Shown here: positions 19,732 to 32,600 of the stretch, in pieces | Layout: every line of letters starts with the position of its first letter | How positions within the stretch are numbered: position 1 is the first letter of the stretch | Assembly: GCA_032622095.1 (NCBI GenBank) | Contig: CP136066.1 | Span: 206,602,978 to 206,666,977, forward strand | DNA from: Siphonodentalium dalli | Lineage: Eukaryota; Mollusca; Scaphopoda; Gadilida; Siphonodentaliidae | Reading direction: 5' to 3' | Length of the DNA stretch: 64,000 nt | Program-made: the position numbers and the translations under genes | The notes under the pieces: generated by a model | Database searches by the model: none | What the model was told of the DNA's origin: nothing | What the model saw: the letters and a program-made list of their open reading frames with translations, nothing else

Positions 19732-19942
19732 CATGTAATGCCTTAAGAAATCGACTCCTTAACCACAGCAGAATTATGGGTAACTTTTCAGGATTTAGTC
19801 GGAAATATGGCTTGTTGCCATTCATCAGAAAGCTCTGTGAGAGCTTTCCGATGAATGGCAACAAGCCATATTTCCGACCAAATACTGAAAAGTTTCCCAT
19901 AATTCTGCTGTGGTTAAGGAGTCATTTCTTAGGGCATTACTG
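19732..19942. mobile_element. Family E foldback MITE (E2)
   Basis: Palindrome centred on agctctgtgagagct near 19835. The right end is clean (AGGGCATTACTG then TA). The left end is altered (TACATGTAATGCCTTAAG). It lies in intergenic DNA next to repeat I1. Confidence 0.8.
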
Positions 19943-20099
19943 TACATACATATACTTATTTGCGAATCGTTAATGCTGTTTTATTCATTTAAATATACAT
20001 GTTATATAACACCATGCTGTTTCCAATATGGAAATTGTAAACCACTCACTCGGCATCTAAACTACCAAGAAAAAACATTATAGCTACTTAGTATACAGG

Positions 20100-20640
20100 T
20101 GGGACGCTCCATCGTATGCACATTACAATCACTCAAACCCCCTTCTCCCATCTCCCTCGTAAATATAATGTTCAAAAGTGTTCTATCCGGATCTCATCCC
20201 ACTGGTCTGGCGGGTTACTGTGAAAATGAAGACAATCTTGGTATGAATGCCTGTATTTAAGAAACCCGCGAGACCTAAATGCCACACTCCCTTGGTCCCG
20301 TATATATAGAAGCCAATATAAACATAGTGTGCTACAAAGTATACACTGATCAATATTAATATTATCCTCTGTCATAACCCGAGTTGATCCAACACATGAT
20401 GGGGTGGGCAGGAAGACAGCCACTAATGATGTTATGCCAACACCAGGCAAATTCACCCATTTCAAAGTCAGCAGGGTGTAGATTGCTGTATATCTATATA
20501 TTGCTGACCCCCAACTGGGCATGTAGCTGATCATATAATACCACATAATCCAATTTTAGTTATAACCGTGTTTGTATTTTCTGTATTATTGTATAATGTA
20601 TGCACTTTGCTAATAAATCATCTCTCTCTCTCTTATTATA
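20100..20640. other. Unidentified block with a (TC)n/AATAAA tail
   Basis: Ends gctaataaatcatctctctctctct, a tail style seen on some LINE 3' ends. A 124-residue minus frame crosses it (20172-20546) but shows no reverse transcriptase or other motif, so I do not call a gene. Confidence 0.3.
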
Positions 20641-20754
20641 GGACCTTTTTGGCAAATATTATACCGTGCTTGGTATTGTTGTGAGTCTTTATTGATACTA
20701 AACTAATTTGGATATCTAAATCAGCTTTTGATGAAATTCCATTGTTGTAACTGG

Positions 20755-20900
20755 ATGATATGGGTATATGATATGGGGATATGATATGGGTATATGATAT
20801 GGGGATATGATATGGGTATATGATATGGGGATATGATATGGGGATATGATATGGGTATATGATATGGGGATATGATATGGGGATATGATATGGGGATATT
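20755..20900 (+). repeat. 11-12-bp minisatellite (gatatgggtatat / gatatgggg)
   Basis: About 13 units alternate between ggtatatgatatg and gggatatgatatg. This pattern produces a Pro-Tyr-His-Ile-Pro frame on the minus strand that is not a gene. Confidence 0.92.
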
Positions 20901-21224
20901 GGTGTATTTTCAGCGTTCAAATTGTGGTCACTTCATGGAGCATTGATTTGTTCGAGTCAATTGAAGGGATTTTTGTATTGGGGCCACTTAGTCCCGGCAC
21001 AGTAGGTTTCACTGGGGGAAAACAATCAGGGAAAGCTGATTTTTTCAGGGATTAATACGAACATGTTTATGAACATGGCAAAAGTCCCCAAGAATCCAAG
21101 TTGAGCTTTTGAAGATTTCTTTATTTTTCGGAATGGTTCAAATTCTGGATCATTTCCATCAGGCCATATGTGAGTGCAGCCATTTGTAGATCAAGTAATG
21201 CCAAGTTCATAATACAATGAACTA

Positions 21225-21975
21225 GAGGTGTGACTGTCCCAATGGGACTACGGATACCCCCCCTGTTTTTAAAATACTAAGATGTTTCACATGTCAGTAA
21301 ACATTTAGTTAAAATAATAAAATAACAGTTCCCATTGCAGGTGTACAACCATAACCCTAATCTTAAACCTATTGACCAAAAAATGTAGGAATAAAAGCTT
21401 GGACCAAATTATGTATGTTGCGAAAAAAATTCTAAGTCGAAAAAGGGGAATAACTCCACACAAAATATGTCGGACAGACGTCATAATCGCAGGTGCACAG
21501 GTTCCCATGGTACTAAATATCAGTGCCAAGATTAAAAAACATTGACCGAAAATTGTAGGAATAAAAGCTCGGACAAAATTATGCATGTTGCAAAAACAAA
21601 TTCTAAGTCGAAAAAGGGGGATAACTCCACCAAAAAATGTCGGGACAGACGTCATAGTAGCAGGTGCACAAGTTCCCATGGTACTAAATATCTGTGCCAC
21701 GTTTTAAAAAAATTGACCGAAAAATGTAGGAATAAAAGCTCGGACAAAAGTATACATGTTGCGAAAAAGGGGGGATAACTCCAGCAAAAAAAGTCCGACA
21801 GACGTCATAATCGCAGGTGCACAGGTTCCCATGTCTGTGCCAAGTTTCACGGAAATTGATCAAAAAACGACTGAGAAAAACTCCGGACAAATTTGTGTCC
21901 ACGGACGGACGACAGACGGACAAGCTGACTCCAGTATACCCCCCCCTAACTTCGTTGCGGGGGGTATAGATATAT
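21225..21975 (-). repeat. Mollusc-type tandem array, about 170-bp units
   Basis: Three to four units with taggaataaaagctcggaca, cgaaaaaggggaataactcc, gacagacgtcataatcgcag and gtgcacaggttcccatg. It ends with ctccggacaaatttgtgtcc, acggacggacgacagacgga and cttcgttgcggggggtata. Confidence 0.82.
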
Positions 21976-22049
21976 ACTAACAATGCTTAGTCATGAACCA
22001 TATAAGTAGAATGTATGTCCCGGAATGGCCGCCAAAATAAAATGAAAAC

Positions 22050-22535
22050 TAAACACCCCCCCCCCCCACCCCACCGTGTTTTTAAAACACAAAAATGTTT
22101 AACATGTCAGTAAACATTTAGTTAAAATAACAGATTCCCATTGCAGGTGCAGAACCCTAACCCTAATCCTAAAGCTATTGATTGAAAAATGTAGGAATAA
22201 AAGGTCGAAAAAAATTATGCATGTTGCGAAAATGCTCTAAGGGGAATAACTCCACCAAAAAGGTGGGATAGACATCATTATCGAAGGTGCACAAATATAT
22301 GTGCCAAGTTTTAAAAACATTGACCTAAAAATATAGGAATAAAAGCTCGGACAAAAATCACAGGTGCACAGATTCCCATGGTGGTTGATGTCTGCCAAGT
22401 TTCACAGAAAATGAAAAAAAAACGACTGAGAAAATCTCCGGACAAATTTGTGTCCACGGACGACGGACGGACGGATGGACAAGCTGATTCCAGTATACCC
22501 CCCCCCCCACAACTTCGTTGCGTTGGGTATAATTA
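22050..22535 (-). repeat. Second copy of the tandem array
   Basis: Same terminal blocks as 21225-21975 (ccggacaaatttgtgtccac, acttcgttgcgttgggtata) with fewer units, so the whole array was duplicated. Confidence 0.8.
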
Positions 22536-22559
22536 CATTTTGTGCAAAATCGAACAGCT

Positions 22560-24160
22560 ACACCCATAAGAGTGACAACACCTGACAACACACTTAAATT
22601 ATGTAAGGAAGAATGATTGCAGAGTATAAGAGAAACATTTGATCAAAGATGTATGAATTCTCTCTAATATATCTCGGAGAAAAAAAGCGAAAAGCAAAGT
22701 CTCATACAATGGTTAAACTGGACTTTTTTGGCGCAAAGAAACGAACAATAAGGCAATTTTTTCTGCACTAATTATCTTGAATCATGTGATATATGTGTAC
22801 ACTAAACTATAAAATGAAAATTAATAGCGTCGAATTGATTCTGTGACCTTTTCTACAAGCTGAAATATATGTGCTCATAGCAGTCTTACGAATGTGACCA
22901 GTCATCGTTTCTTTTGATATATACCCCATCAAACCTTTCAAAATGCACTGCTATAGAGCAGTATGAGAGAAAATCATAGAGTAATGGGTGAAATGTGTAG
23001 ATTATATTGTCCGTGTAACGTGTTTTAAAATATTAGTAATAGTTGCCTGCAATCCTGTGCAATCAAGTAATAAAACACGAATATTTTGCTTTTATCACAA
23101 GAATGCATGGTGGTATACTATGAATGTAATTTATCAAAACACAAAGGAGTACCATATATTATCTTCAAAAATCTAAACTTTACCAAAATTGCATACATAC
23201 TCTGTGACAGAGACTGTCTTTATACCTAGAAATAATATTTGGTCATATATACGCGAAGGGTATTATGTTTTCTGCAACCGCATTACCGTGTGTATCCCTT
23301 CCCCCTAATGTTACACATATCTGCTGGACACATATCCATAAATAGCAACATTGAGTCAATGGTCTGACAAGGCTGAAATAACAGCTTTAAATGCTGATCA
23401 TCTGATATTTTGCACAAGTTCATCGGTGGTTTTGTTATGATATTTTCAAACAACAATATACTGAAATTTCTGAAAACTAATATTGTACATTGCGTATCAT
23501 AGCATATTCCAGTTGCAAGTTGCTGACTGAAGCAATTTGAACAAAATTGTCTAGTTAAAGACACCGGTTTGGAAGCAGCACGAAAATTAGTCTCATATAA
23601 AATGTATGATGTACTGTCTATTTGATCTGGTGAGTTGGAGTACTAATCTTTTGAAGAGATTGCCGTTTCTTTGCAATATAATAATCATTTCAACATACGT
23701 GTATGGTTTATTATCTCAGACAGTGCTAAAAATTCAGAAATGTAGCTATTATTTATACTGCAGGGACATGCATTTAAGTTTCTGTGTTACATTCAATAAT
23801 TAATCATCACGCCTAATGAAACAACCCCACACTGTGGAGAAACATTACTTCGTGTAATTATTATTTTTGGGCCTAACAGAAAATCCGAACTTTTAAAGAC
23901 GTAAATAATTAGGTTTGACTTGCATTGCAATGACCGATAAATCCTCCAGATGGATCTGACCTTAAGGTCAAGGTCTAAGGTCAAAACTCATTTTTATAAA
24001 ATTGTTAATGTTGTGAGCTGAGCCTGAATAATTCCTCGATATTTGTACGAAATTACATATATATATATTATAATACTGAATTCTATCAATTTATGAACAT
24101 ATATTTCAGTAAATGTTGGTAAGAATCTGTGTACCTTTCAAAATATTTAACAGGCTTGTA
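22560..24160. other. Gene-free AT-rich stretch
   Basis: About 1.6 kb in which I recognise no exon, RNA gene or repeat family. Confidence 0.4.
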
Positions 24161-24164
24161 TATT

Positions 24165-24243
24165 ATGAGGTCCCCAAAGGATGAATTTGGTTACCGTCAC
24201 TAAATTCACTCTCTGGGGACCTCATTCTGAAAATGTCCAGAGT
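24165..24243. mobile_element. Family F remnant (F4)
   Basis: tgaggtccccaaaggatgaa and actctctggggacctcattc form a short hairpin. Only the inner parts of both arms survive. Confidence 0.7.
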
Positions 24244-24325
24244 GTGTCCCATCTCCCCAAATCACCCTCGAAATCAAGTTGACCAGAGATAAGTCATTGG
24301 TGAAGCTTCAATGATAGTTTATTGA

Positions 24326-24428
24326 AATCTGAACAGAATGCCAGGTCGACTTCTATACAATCTGAATAGAGTGCCGGATCGACTTCTATACAATCTGAAC
24401 AGAGTGCCGGATCGACGTCTATACAATC
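24326..24428. repeat. 33-bp tandem repeat, three copies
   Basis: aatctgaacagagtgccgga followed by tcgacttctatac, three units with one to three changes each. Confidence 0.88.
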
Positions 24429-24631
24429 GGTACACACAAGCATGAAAAGTGAGTTTAAGGAATGCTTTTGGGGGGGGGAAAGAGATGATGGGGGGAAAGT
24501 TTATACTAAGTTTCCTCTGTCTCTGAGCATGGGACATCAGTCATGATAGGTGATGCCAGAGACAAGTGGCCTTTGCAGACTGCATTACAAGCAAGCAGCG
24601 CGTTTTCTACGTTGTTTACATTGTCGGTTAA

Positions 24632-24942
24632 CCCTTTTATGATGGGAGCTGCGCTGGTGCAGGATTAAAGATCCTGTGCCAATGCATTATCTTGTAAATG
24701 CGAGTCTCCCACAGGGAGCCTAGCATATATAAGAGAAAGCACTGGCCAACAAGGTATTGTTATAAAGAAAGCAGTTGGGCGCCCGGGATGGTCGAAAATA
24801 TCAGGTGATCTTTTCCTTCACCCCACACAAGTTATTGTTAGGCCAATGCATTCTCTTATATATGCGAGGCTCCCGCATATATAAAAGAATGCAATCGCAC
24901 AGGGTTATCGCAAAATTCCACGAAGCTCCAGTCATTGAAGGG
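24632..24942 (-). mobile_element. Family C TTAA MITE (C2), reverse orientation
   Basis: TTAA at 24628-24631 and 24943-24946. It starts with the C right end (cccttttatgatgggagctg) and ends with agctccagtcattgaaggg. A segment of about 70 bp between the hairpins (gtataaagaaagcag-like to caccccacacaag) is not seen in other copies. Confidence 0.82.
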
Positions 24943-25240
24943 TTAACTATGTCATACTTTTGGCAATGTGTTTTGCTCGTATTATTGTTGGGACCATGTA
25001 AGGCCAAAATCAATTTCTTTCCATCAGAAGTTAATTTGAGGTGACAATGTTTACTAGAACAGCCTTGACAGGTTAGATCTATTTTCCTGTATCTTCGTTA
25101 CTCTCCGTAAATCATAAATGACGGAAACTTCATTCAGATGTTTCAAGATTTCATTGCATCTCCGTCAAGTTCTAATTCAGTGTTTGACACAGAAATCGTG
25201 GTCAGACATTTTACCCTGAAACTAACTAAATTTGTATTAA

Positions 25241-25676
25241 CCCTTTCAGTGCCAGGTCTGATTTTTCTATCAACCCATATACCCTGTGCCAATGCATTCT
25301 CTCATCTATATAAGAGAATGCATTGGCCTAACAATTTTTCATCATTTGTTATTATTTTTTACAATTTTAATAATTTTTTCAAATATTCTTTAACAGACTT
25401 ATTTTGTAGGTTTAGTGTCAGGGAATCTTACGTTTTTCATGGGCATCAAAATTATTACTATCAATACTTGGTGATAGTTTTGAGTTATAACATGCCCCTA
25501 AGGTTTTAACCAGTTTGTTTTTAAACTTGATATAGCATGCTTAAGCATACCCAAAACAAATTCAACCCAAAAAAATATAAAACAAAACAAATTATTTTTT
25601 ATTTTTTATTTTTTTAGGGCCGATTTTACAGACCGTAAATTAGGGCTGACGAGATCGACCCCTGGCACTGAAAGGG
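25241..25676 (+). mobile_element. Family B TTAA MITE (B3), hairpin core deleted
   Basis: TTAA at 25237-25240 and 25677-25680. The hairpin is collapsed to gcattctctcatctatataa gagaatgc, without the gcgag core. The right part matches B2 and B4. Confidence 0.88.
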
Positions 25677-26209
25677 TTAAATTTCCAAAATATTCCAACA
25701 ATTTCTATCTTCATTCTTTTAACTTTCCTCAAGAGACCCTCAAATTTCCAAAAATCAAATCATAATATTTGTCTTCATTGAATTTATAAATTTTCCAAGT
25801 AATTTTAACAAATCTGTCCAGGTTTTGCAGTATCCCAGATGAGTTTTTATGGATAGTTAATTAGTCTATAATAGGTTGCTGATATCTTTGGAAAATATAG
25901 AAAATGGCATCTAATTGCCATTTTCAAGCAATATTATGAAATAGGTTCCCGGCACTGATATTATCATTACTGATAATTTTGTCTGGCTAATTAGACAAAG
26001 GAAACTTTGATGCATGGAGGTGATAATTTAAGGCAGAGAATATTGTAATGTGATCGTAACAAAAATTGAAGACAAGCTGCCGGGCAAATTTACAGCTCCA
26101 AAAAAATCCAAAGCTTGAATATGGGACCAGCCTAGAGGAGACATTTTTTCCTCCCTGATATGTGGCATGTAGAAGTGACTTTGATGTTATTCTAATATGT
26201 CAAAACAGA

Positions 26210-26558
26210 AAATAATCCATGCATATTTATGGGACCATCTCCTATTATATATACTCAACATAATTTATGCAACTAATGAATGAATTTGAGACATGGGTCA
26301 GGTGAGTGCAAAATACACTCATGTAATCTATGAATGATGTAAACATTGTAATTATAATGAAAATGAGTTAATGACTCGAGTCATAAACTCATTTTCATTA
26401 TAATTACCATGTTGTTCACATCATTCATAGAGCACATGAGTGTATTTTTCACTCATCCATGGCTCAAATTCATTCATTTGTTGCATATATTCTGTTGAGT
26501 ATAATAGGAGATAGTCCCATAAATGGCTGGATTTATGGTATAGTACCCCCTTAAGGGT
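26210..26558. mobile_element. Family G foldback (G2)
   Basis: Left arm tttatgggaccatctcctat...caaaatacactcatgtaatc returns as agagcacatgagtgtatttt...taataggagatagtcccata. The centre is a near-perfect hairpin of attataatgaaaatgagtta and complement. The end taccccctt abuts TTAA. Confidence 0.82.
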
Positions 26559-27098
26559 TAATGTTGTTGTTTTAGCATAAGTGGATTTTGCTAGTATAAC
26601 CATACATACATAGACAGCTAATGTAGAGGTGATAGTTGAAATTCACCCTTCTGACTTTTCAATAACAGTCCACTTCTTTTTGATAAACCTTTTTATTACA
26701 TATATATCAACGTAAATCGCATGATCGCACGAGTTTCCAGGCGTGTGATAATTCTCAGAATCCCACTAGTGCAATCTGTCGACGGAACTATTTCATTCAG
26801 TGTTGTTAGACTGGTTCTCGCCGTTACTATTTTTACTTTTTCAATTATCGATGAGATAATTAATTCAAGTAGTTTCATTTCAAGAATATGTTTGTCGAGG
26901 CACAGAATTTTATTTCAAACGCATCATTAAAGATGGGTCAAGGTCACTCGCGGATAGACGGGCTCCCTGTCTGATTGTTGCGTTAATCCTAAAATGCTGT
27001 TAAAACCCTGTTAAAACTCAATTAAATTCACATTTTCTGTACCGGAGATGTACGATTGTGAGTCAATTTACTATGATACGGAGATATGTAATAAAAAT

Positions 27099-27262
27099 AG
27101 AACCGTATGAGTGTCTGGATTTTGACGAATTATCGCACTCGATTTGTTGGCGGAATGCGATACCTCTCGTGCGGGACTGTGTCCCGCACTCGAGGTATCG
27201 ATCCGCCAACAAATCTTGTGTGATAATTACGTCAAAATCCAGACACTCATGCGGTTCTATCT
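27099..27262. repeat. Single-copy palindrome, about 75-bp arms
   Basis: gagtgtctggattttgacg...gatttgttggcgga pairs with tccgccaacaaatc...cgtcaaaatccagacactc. The centre is tgcgggactgtgtcccgca. A few mismatches; no TSD identified. Confidence 0.8.
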
Positions 27263-27399
27263 ATATATTTGGCTTCTAAACTGGTCCCTGGCTTGAATGA
27301 TCGATAGAATACGTCTCTCATACAGTCATACATTCCTAAAGAATATGAAAAAAACTTTCTTGAATTGGATGCTTATTGAATAGTTTTCTGAGATATTTA

Positions 27400-27669
27400 C
27401 CCTTCCATGACTGGAGCTTCCTGAAATTTTGCGAAAACCCTTTGCTAATCTCTTATATATGTGAGACTCCCATTGGGAGCCTCGCATATATAAGAGAATA
27501 CATTGGCCAAACAATATTTACCTTGAAAGCCAGTGCATTCTATGGGAGACTCGCATTTATAAGGCTCCCAATGGGAGACTCGCATTTATAAGGCTCCCAA
27601 TGGGAGACTCGCATTTATAAGGCTCCCAATGGGAGACTCGCACACAGCACAGCTCCCGTCATGAAAGGG
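27400..27669 (+). mobile_element. Family C MITE (C3) with amplified hairpin core
   Basis: Starts CCCTTCCATGACTGGAGCTT and ends CGTCATGAAAGGGG. The flanking TTAA is worn (TTTA, GTAA). The second hairpin is replaced by three tandem 29-bp units of ggctcccaatgggagactcg plus catttataa (about 27541-27645). Confidence 0.85.
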
Positions 27670-27969
27670 GTAATATGATATGTCAATTCCATTTCATTAT
27701 TCAAAAGTGAAAATTGAAATTGAGAATGAGAAGTAATCAGAGAACAATGCCTGGTCAGGAACTATGATTCATCTCTCAACAAACTGCTCTATTTTACTCA
27801 CAAAACTGACATGGAACAAAATGAATATATTTATTCATACTTCATGCAAATAATTTCCAGTCACAGTATACAATTTCGAGTCACAGTATATGATTTTCCA
27901 TGAAGAAGGATAACTCCTTATACTGGATTATCCCAACTTTGAATAAATGGATAATCAACAAGTCTACAA

Positions 27970-28003
27970 ATAGTGTGTCTGTCATTTGCAGAATGAGGTC
28001 CCT
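27970..28003 (+). mobile_element. Family F left-end fragment (F5)
   Basis: atagtgtgtctgtcatttgc followed by agaatgaggtccc, then unrelated DNA. One end only. Confidence 0.7.
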
Positions 28004-28338
28004 TCAAGATTTATAGAACTCTTGTCGTTGAAAATTTTGAGTTAACTTTTATCAGTAAACAATTGTCATTTCCTTTAAGTGTTAGGATGTTTTGTCCCCT
28101 CTGGTGTTCCTACCAAAATTTTAGATATTGTACCATCGACGTATATTATATTTGTATATAAAATGGTGTATGTATACCCAACCATCCACATTGACAAGAG
28201 GTAACATTTGTTCCTTAAATATAGATCGATGATTGTACATATCATACCAAGATTAGGTGCGCGATTCATAACATCATTTTCTTTGCTGTAACTCACATGA
28301 GTCGCACCCGAATGGTCTATGAACAAAGTGTGCATTAA

Positions 28339-28727
28339 CCCTTTACCCAACAAACCGGCCAAAACCGGCCAAATAAAGCTTCAACAGCCTAAAATATCTT
28401 CGGTCTGTCTCAATAGAACCATACAAATATGGATATCATTGGAACCGGCTCCTTGACCACATTGTGATAGTTACAGTTATACCCTGTGCCAATGCATTCT
28501 CTTATATATGCGAGTCGACCATAGGTCGCCTCGCATATATAAGAGAATGCATTGGCCTAAAAAAATCTTTTTTTAATACTTTTTACCATTTTCTTACATT
28601 CTTTAACAATTTTATAATTTTTAATGTGTTAAGCCAATGCATTCTCTTATATATGCGAGGCGACCTATGGTCGACTCGCATATATAAGAGAATGCATTGG
28701 CACAGGGCCCTTATGTTGGGTAAAGGG
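28339..28727 (+). mobile_element. Family A MITE (A5)
   Basis: Full-length double-hairpin copy. TTAA at 28335-28338 and 28728-28731. Nearly identical to A1 apart from the spacer. Confidence 0.9.
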
Positions 28728-28930
28728 TTAAAGTTGTTTTAGAATATTTATAATTATTAACCAAATCATTCTGAATCATTTGGAAGGTTATCTCCCTTCA
28801 ACCCAAAATGAAGGGTTCGCTTTATATGCTGCTCATATCATAGTTATGAATTATACTAATCTCATTTGAGATCCTGCAGATAAAACTTGGAAGTCTGCAC
28901 ATTATATAATATCATTCAAGATGCTGCAGA

Positions 28931-29377
28931 TTAAAGATGCATAATCTGATTAAGTGCTCCTCAATTACTATTTATTTGGATTTGGGGGTAAAAAATATAT
29001 TTGTTTTGAGTTTAGGAACCCACCTATCAAAGCTCAGAGTTATTAGATATAGATATTTGAAATCTATTAGTTTTAACCATTGAGACTTATTAGTGGCCCA
29101 GTAAAAAGTAAACGAGCCGACGGTCTCAGACCAAATTGCAGATGAAGATGGATAACTCTAAAATTAAGAGGCTTTGTGTTGATAATAAGGCCAAATTTCA
29201 TCGAACAACATGTTGATAAATAACATGTTTCAGGCAATTTTATATTATAGTTGACAGTGGTTAGCATTATTTTTGGGCAATTAATCGATTCTGATAACTG
29301 AAGCGGCATTTCTAAAAAAAATTGTTGTTGGAATCTGATTATATGGGGGACCATCGAATCGGATTGTGTACCTTTAA
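28931..29377 (+). mobile_element. Family H element (H1), uninterrupted
   Basis: TTAAAGATGCATAATCTGATT at the left; ends atcggattgtgtacctttaa, an imperfect TIR. The interior includes ggaacccacctatcaaagct, tggcccagtaaa and gttgataaataacatgtt. It supplies the unfilled version of the site used by A10 (TTAA at 28950-28953). Confidence 0.8.
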
Positions 29378-29995
29378 ACTTCCCAGTGTTATGACATGAT
29401 CTATATGATGTAGTTATGAGTGTTTAAAAGAGAAGTCAAATAAAAACGTGCAAATTTAAAACTAGGAATCCGACTGATGCACCCCCTGGAATTCAATCAT
29501 GCCTTATGCAAATGTTTTTCTCACAAAGAGGAAATAATTTTTCATTATTTATCAAACACAGTACATGTGATATCTTGGGTAAATGCACTAGTTCCAGTCT
29601 GTGATAATTTATGACAGTTCACTCCAAATTGGAGAAATAGAGAATATTGCAGACGTCATATCAAGTTGTCTTGGAAAGGTTTTTTTTTTCAATGAAATTT
29701 TCCAAAAATTAAATAGAGCTAAAGGCATTATTGAATTTCTTCACATAGATCAAACTATGTGAATGCGAAACAATTCAAAATATAATCCACCTTCATTAAG
29801 AAGATAGTTGTCGGAGGTGCACAGTAATATAGGATAAAACGAAACGTATCAAAATAAACTTGAACTAATATCTAGCACCAAGATTGCAAAAGACAAGCCC
29901 GTCAATTCAGCTGAACAACACAATACTTAATAGTATTAATGTCAGGCTTACCACTGATTATGTGGCATTTCGTATATCAAGCATAGATAAACATG

Positions 29996-30720
29996 TACAT
30001 TGGAATGGTCAATAGTCATTCGGAGGGATGTTCAGGATAAATAAAAGGTCGAATACAAAAATGTCCCCCGAGAAATGTGGCAGGTTTGAAGGATTTATGG
30101 GTAAGTAGATGTGCAGGTTCCCATGCTGATTGACATCTGTGCCAGTGCTGATTGACATCTGTGCCAAGTTTTTTTTAAAAATTGACTGGAAAATGACGGA
30201 ATACAGGCTTGGACAAAAGATGCGTCCCAGGATGTATGATTCTATGTTGAAAAAGGGCAATAACTAGCCAAAATGACTTTTGACTGAACACAAAATTGCA
30301 GGTGCGCAGGTAACCATGCTGGCTGATAAATTATGCCAAGTTTTTATAAAATTGACTAGAAAATGACGGAATACAGGCTCGGACAAAAGATGTGTCCCAG
30401 AATGTAGGATTCTATGTCGAAAAAGGGCAATAACTCGGCGAAAATGATTCCGTCCGAACTCAAAATCGCAGGTGCGCAGGTTCCCATGCTGGTTGATATA
30501 TGTGCAAAGTTTAAAAATTAACCAGAAAATGACAGAATACAGACTCGGAACAAGTTCCGGATGGACAAGGGTCATTACTATAGTCCTCTGACGGAATGTA
30601 AAGATAATACATTTGCTGAAGGATTCATATTCATTGGTGGGAAATGTTCAGAACATATCCTAATGGAACTACTCGTCAATGAGTATTTATTAAAGAAAGG
30701 GTTGCTTATGCATGACAATA
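29996..30720 (+). mobile_element. Family L copy interrupted by a tandem array
   Basis: The left end tgtacattggaatggtcaat (29996-30050) and the right part ctgaaggattcatattcatt...gtcaatgagtatttatta (30590-30720) match L2 and L3. Between them lie three tandem units of about 150 bp (aaaatgacggaatacaggct, ggacaaaagatg, ggtgcgcaggtwcccatgct). Confidence 0.6.
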
Positions 30721-30779
30721 AAAATAATCACCATTCGACAAATGGCCATATGCTTCTTTTTGTAAACGAGGTACGTAAA

Positions 30780-31239
30780 AGGCCCACTTAATTTTCAAAC
30801 CCCCAGAACACAAATATAAAATATATGCCATATTATATACCATTTGAAAGAGGAAGCTCCAAAACATTGTATTATCAACTTATCCGGTGTAATAAACTGT
30901 GAACATGTTGTTTTTGTTGGGTTACGACGTGCTTAAATTTCATTATGCAAAGCATATTTTTTTCAACGGAGGGGGAATAACACTCTATTTTAAAGGTAGA
31001 GTTATTTCCCTTCATTGAAAATACATTTTTAGTTTGAATTCTGTTGTATTCTGGGAGCCAAAAAGGGGGAAATCTTTTAATGATTTCAGCTGTTTGCTAT
31101 TTCTCTATGGTCATCTTCTGAAAAAAGACGTTTTATAAGGTGATGAATTATAGTATTTTAATCATATTTTATGGCATAGATTTTTATTAATACTGTATAT
31201 CAAAGCACTATAAAAAAAATAATTGGTGACTTAATAATT
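30780..31239 (+). mobile_element. Family J repeat (J2)
   Basis: Starts ggcccacttaattttc and contains gccatattatataccatttg, then a small hairpin around 30970-31020 (ataacactctattttaaagg...gagttatttccct). Ends near caaagcactataaaaaaaat. It lies next to a family L remnant. Confidence 0.7.
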
Positions 31240-31557
31240 TAGTTAGTTTTATTAGTACTATTGAGTACACAGTGACATTTTAAGTTCACCATATTGCAGC
31301 ATATTATATACAATTGATGCCCATACAATATAGTCATATCTGAACGCTATGCGGAAGTTACCAACAGTTAGTTCAGCTACCATTGGACAAATATTTACTG
31401 CCACTCATAGAACGTCAGTATGAAGTACCAAGTGGTCAGATCTAAACCTAGCTGGAATCTGATAGTCATATTCAACAGGGCAGGGAAAATGAAAACAGAG
31501 AAAGCAGATATTCCTTTGAACCAATATAAATTTTTTTTAACTTGAGAATTTTGTGAT

Positions 31558-32271
31558 CAGCCCTGAAAATATGGTGCTGGATATTTGCAGAATGAGGTCC
31601 CCAGAGGGTGAATTTAGTGACACTACCCCACACACCGGCTGTCATCACAAAATTTATCTACTGTGAAACTCATTCTGCATGGCCTCATCTGCTATGGGAG
31701 ACTAAGACTCAGATTTAAGTTCCCAGATGGTGATGTGCCCCCAGATTTTGTATTGTGTCATCTGCCAATTTGGAGATACAAAGAAACTAAACCGAAAAAG
31801 AAAAAAGAAGCTTTCTAATGTTTATCAAGAAACTAAAAAAAATTGGTAGTTTGATAATAAAGATACTTTCCAGTGAAGAAAATATTGTTTTACACCCACA
31901 TTTTGGTCTTAACGCACTCGATCTAAAATATATTAAGCAGAACTCTCAAAAAAGTTTCTCTGAGATTAACTATAATTTGTTTCACTTTTGTGATTGTCTC
32001 CAAAATGTCACATATCAACCAGAGGCGAGAATAAAAATCGTCAGACCAGGAATTCTTTTGTTTGAGTCAAATTCTTCCTTAGATCCATTGGGGCAAACAG
32101 ATACCAGTGGATGGTACATAAAGATACTTTTCAGAGAAGATGAGGCCAAAGTAAAATGAGGTCCCCAGAGGGTGAATTTAGTAAATGAGGTCCCCAGAGG
32201 GTGAATTTAGTAAATGAGGTCCCCAGAGGGTGAATTTAGTGATGATACCTGGCACCATATTTTCAGGCCTG
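31558..32271. mobile_element. Family F-related element with CAG(G)CCTG ends
   Basis: CAGCCCTGAAAATATGGTGC...GGCACCATATTTTCAGGCCTG with TTTGTGAT / GTTGTGAT (7 of 8) as TSD. The interior has a family F arm, a 342-base open stretch (31818-32159, 113 residues, Lys/Ile-rich, no recognised family), and three tandem copies of tgaggtccccagagggtgaa plus tttagtaaa at 32157-32240. Confidence 0.75.
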
Positions 32272-32284
32272 GTTGTGATGCATT

Positions 32285-32435
32285 CAAGCCTTGAAATAGT
32301 GTGTCTGTCATTTGCAGAATGAGGTTCCCAGAGGGTGAATTTGGTGATGCTAGCCTACTATGAGGGGTAGCATCACTAAATTCACCCTCTGGGGACCTCA
32401 TTCTGCAAATGACAGGCACACTATTTCAAGGATTG
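32285..32435. mobile_element. Family F foldback (F7)
   Basis: Single 151-bp hairpin, CAAGCCTTGAAATAGTGTGT to CACTATTTCAAGGATTG. TSD GATGCATT / GATGCTTT (7 of 8). Its left TSD overlaps the right TSD of the preceding element by three bases. Confidence 0.85.
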
Positions 32436-32600
32436 GATGCTTTCCATGAATATGGCAGTACTCTGAATGAATGAAATTTGAGACGAGAAACAAAATAGAA
32501 GAAACGGATGGAGAAACGAAGCAACTAAAAGCAACAAAAAATAAATTTAAAATATTTATTTCATGAAAATCAACAGAAGCGTACAGTAGCGTGTGCGTGA

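Noticed and set aside
19527-19973. 148-residue plus frame
   Set aside because: Its second half is the family E palindrome (E2).
20172-20546. 124-residue minus frame as a LINE fragment
   Set aside because: No reverse transcriptase or endonuclease motif; only the TC-rich tail is suggestive.
20636-20920. 94-residue frame rich in PYHIPIS
   Set aside because: It is the 11-12-bp minisatellite read on the minus strand.
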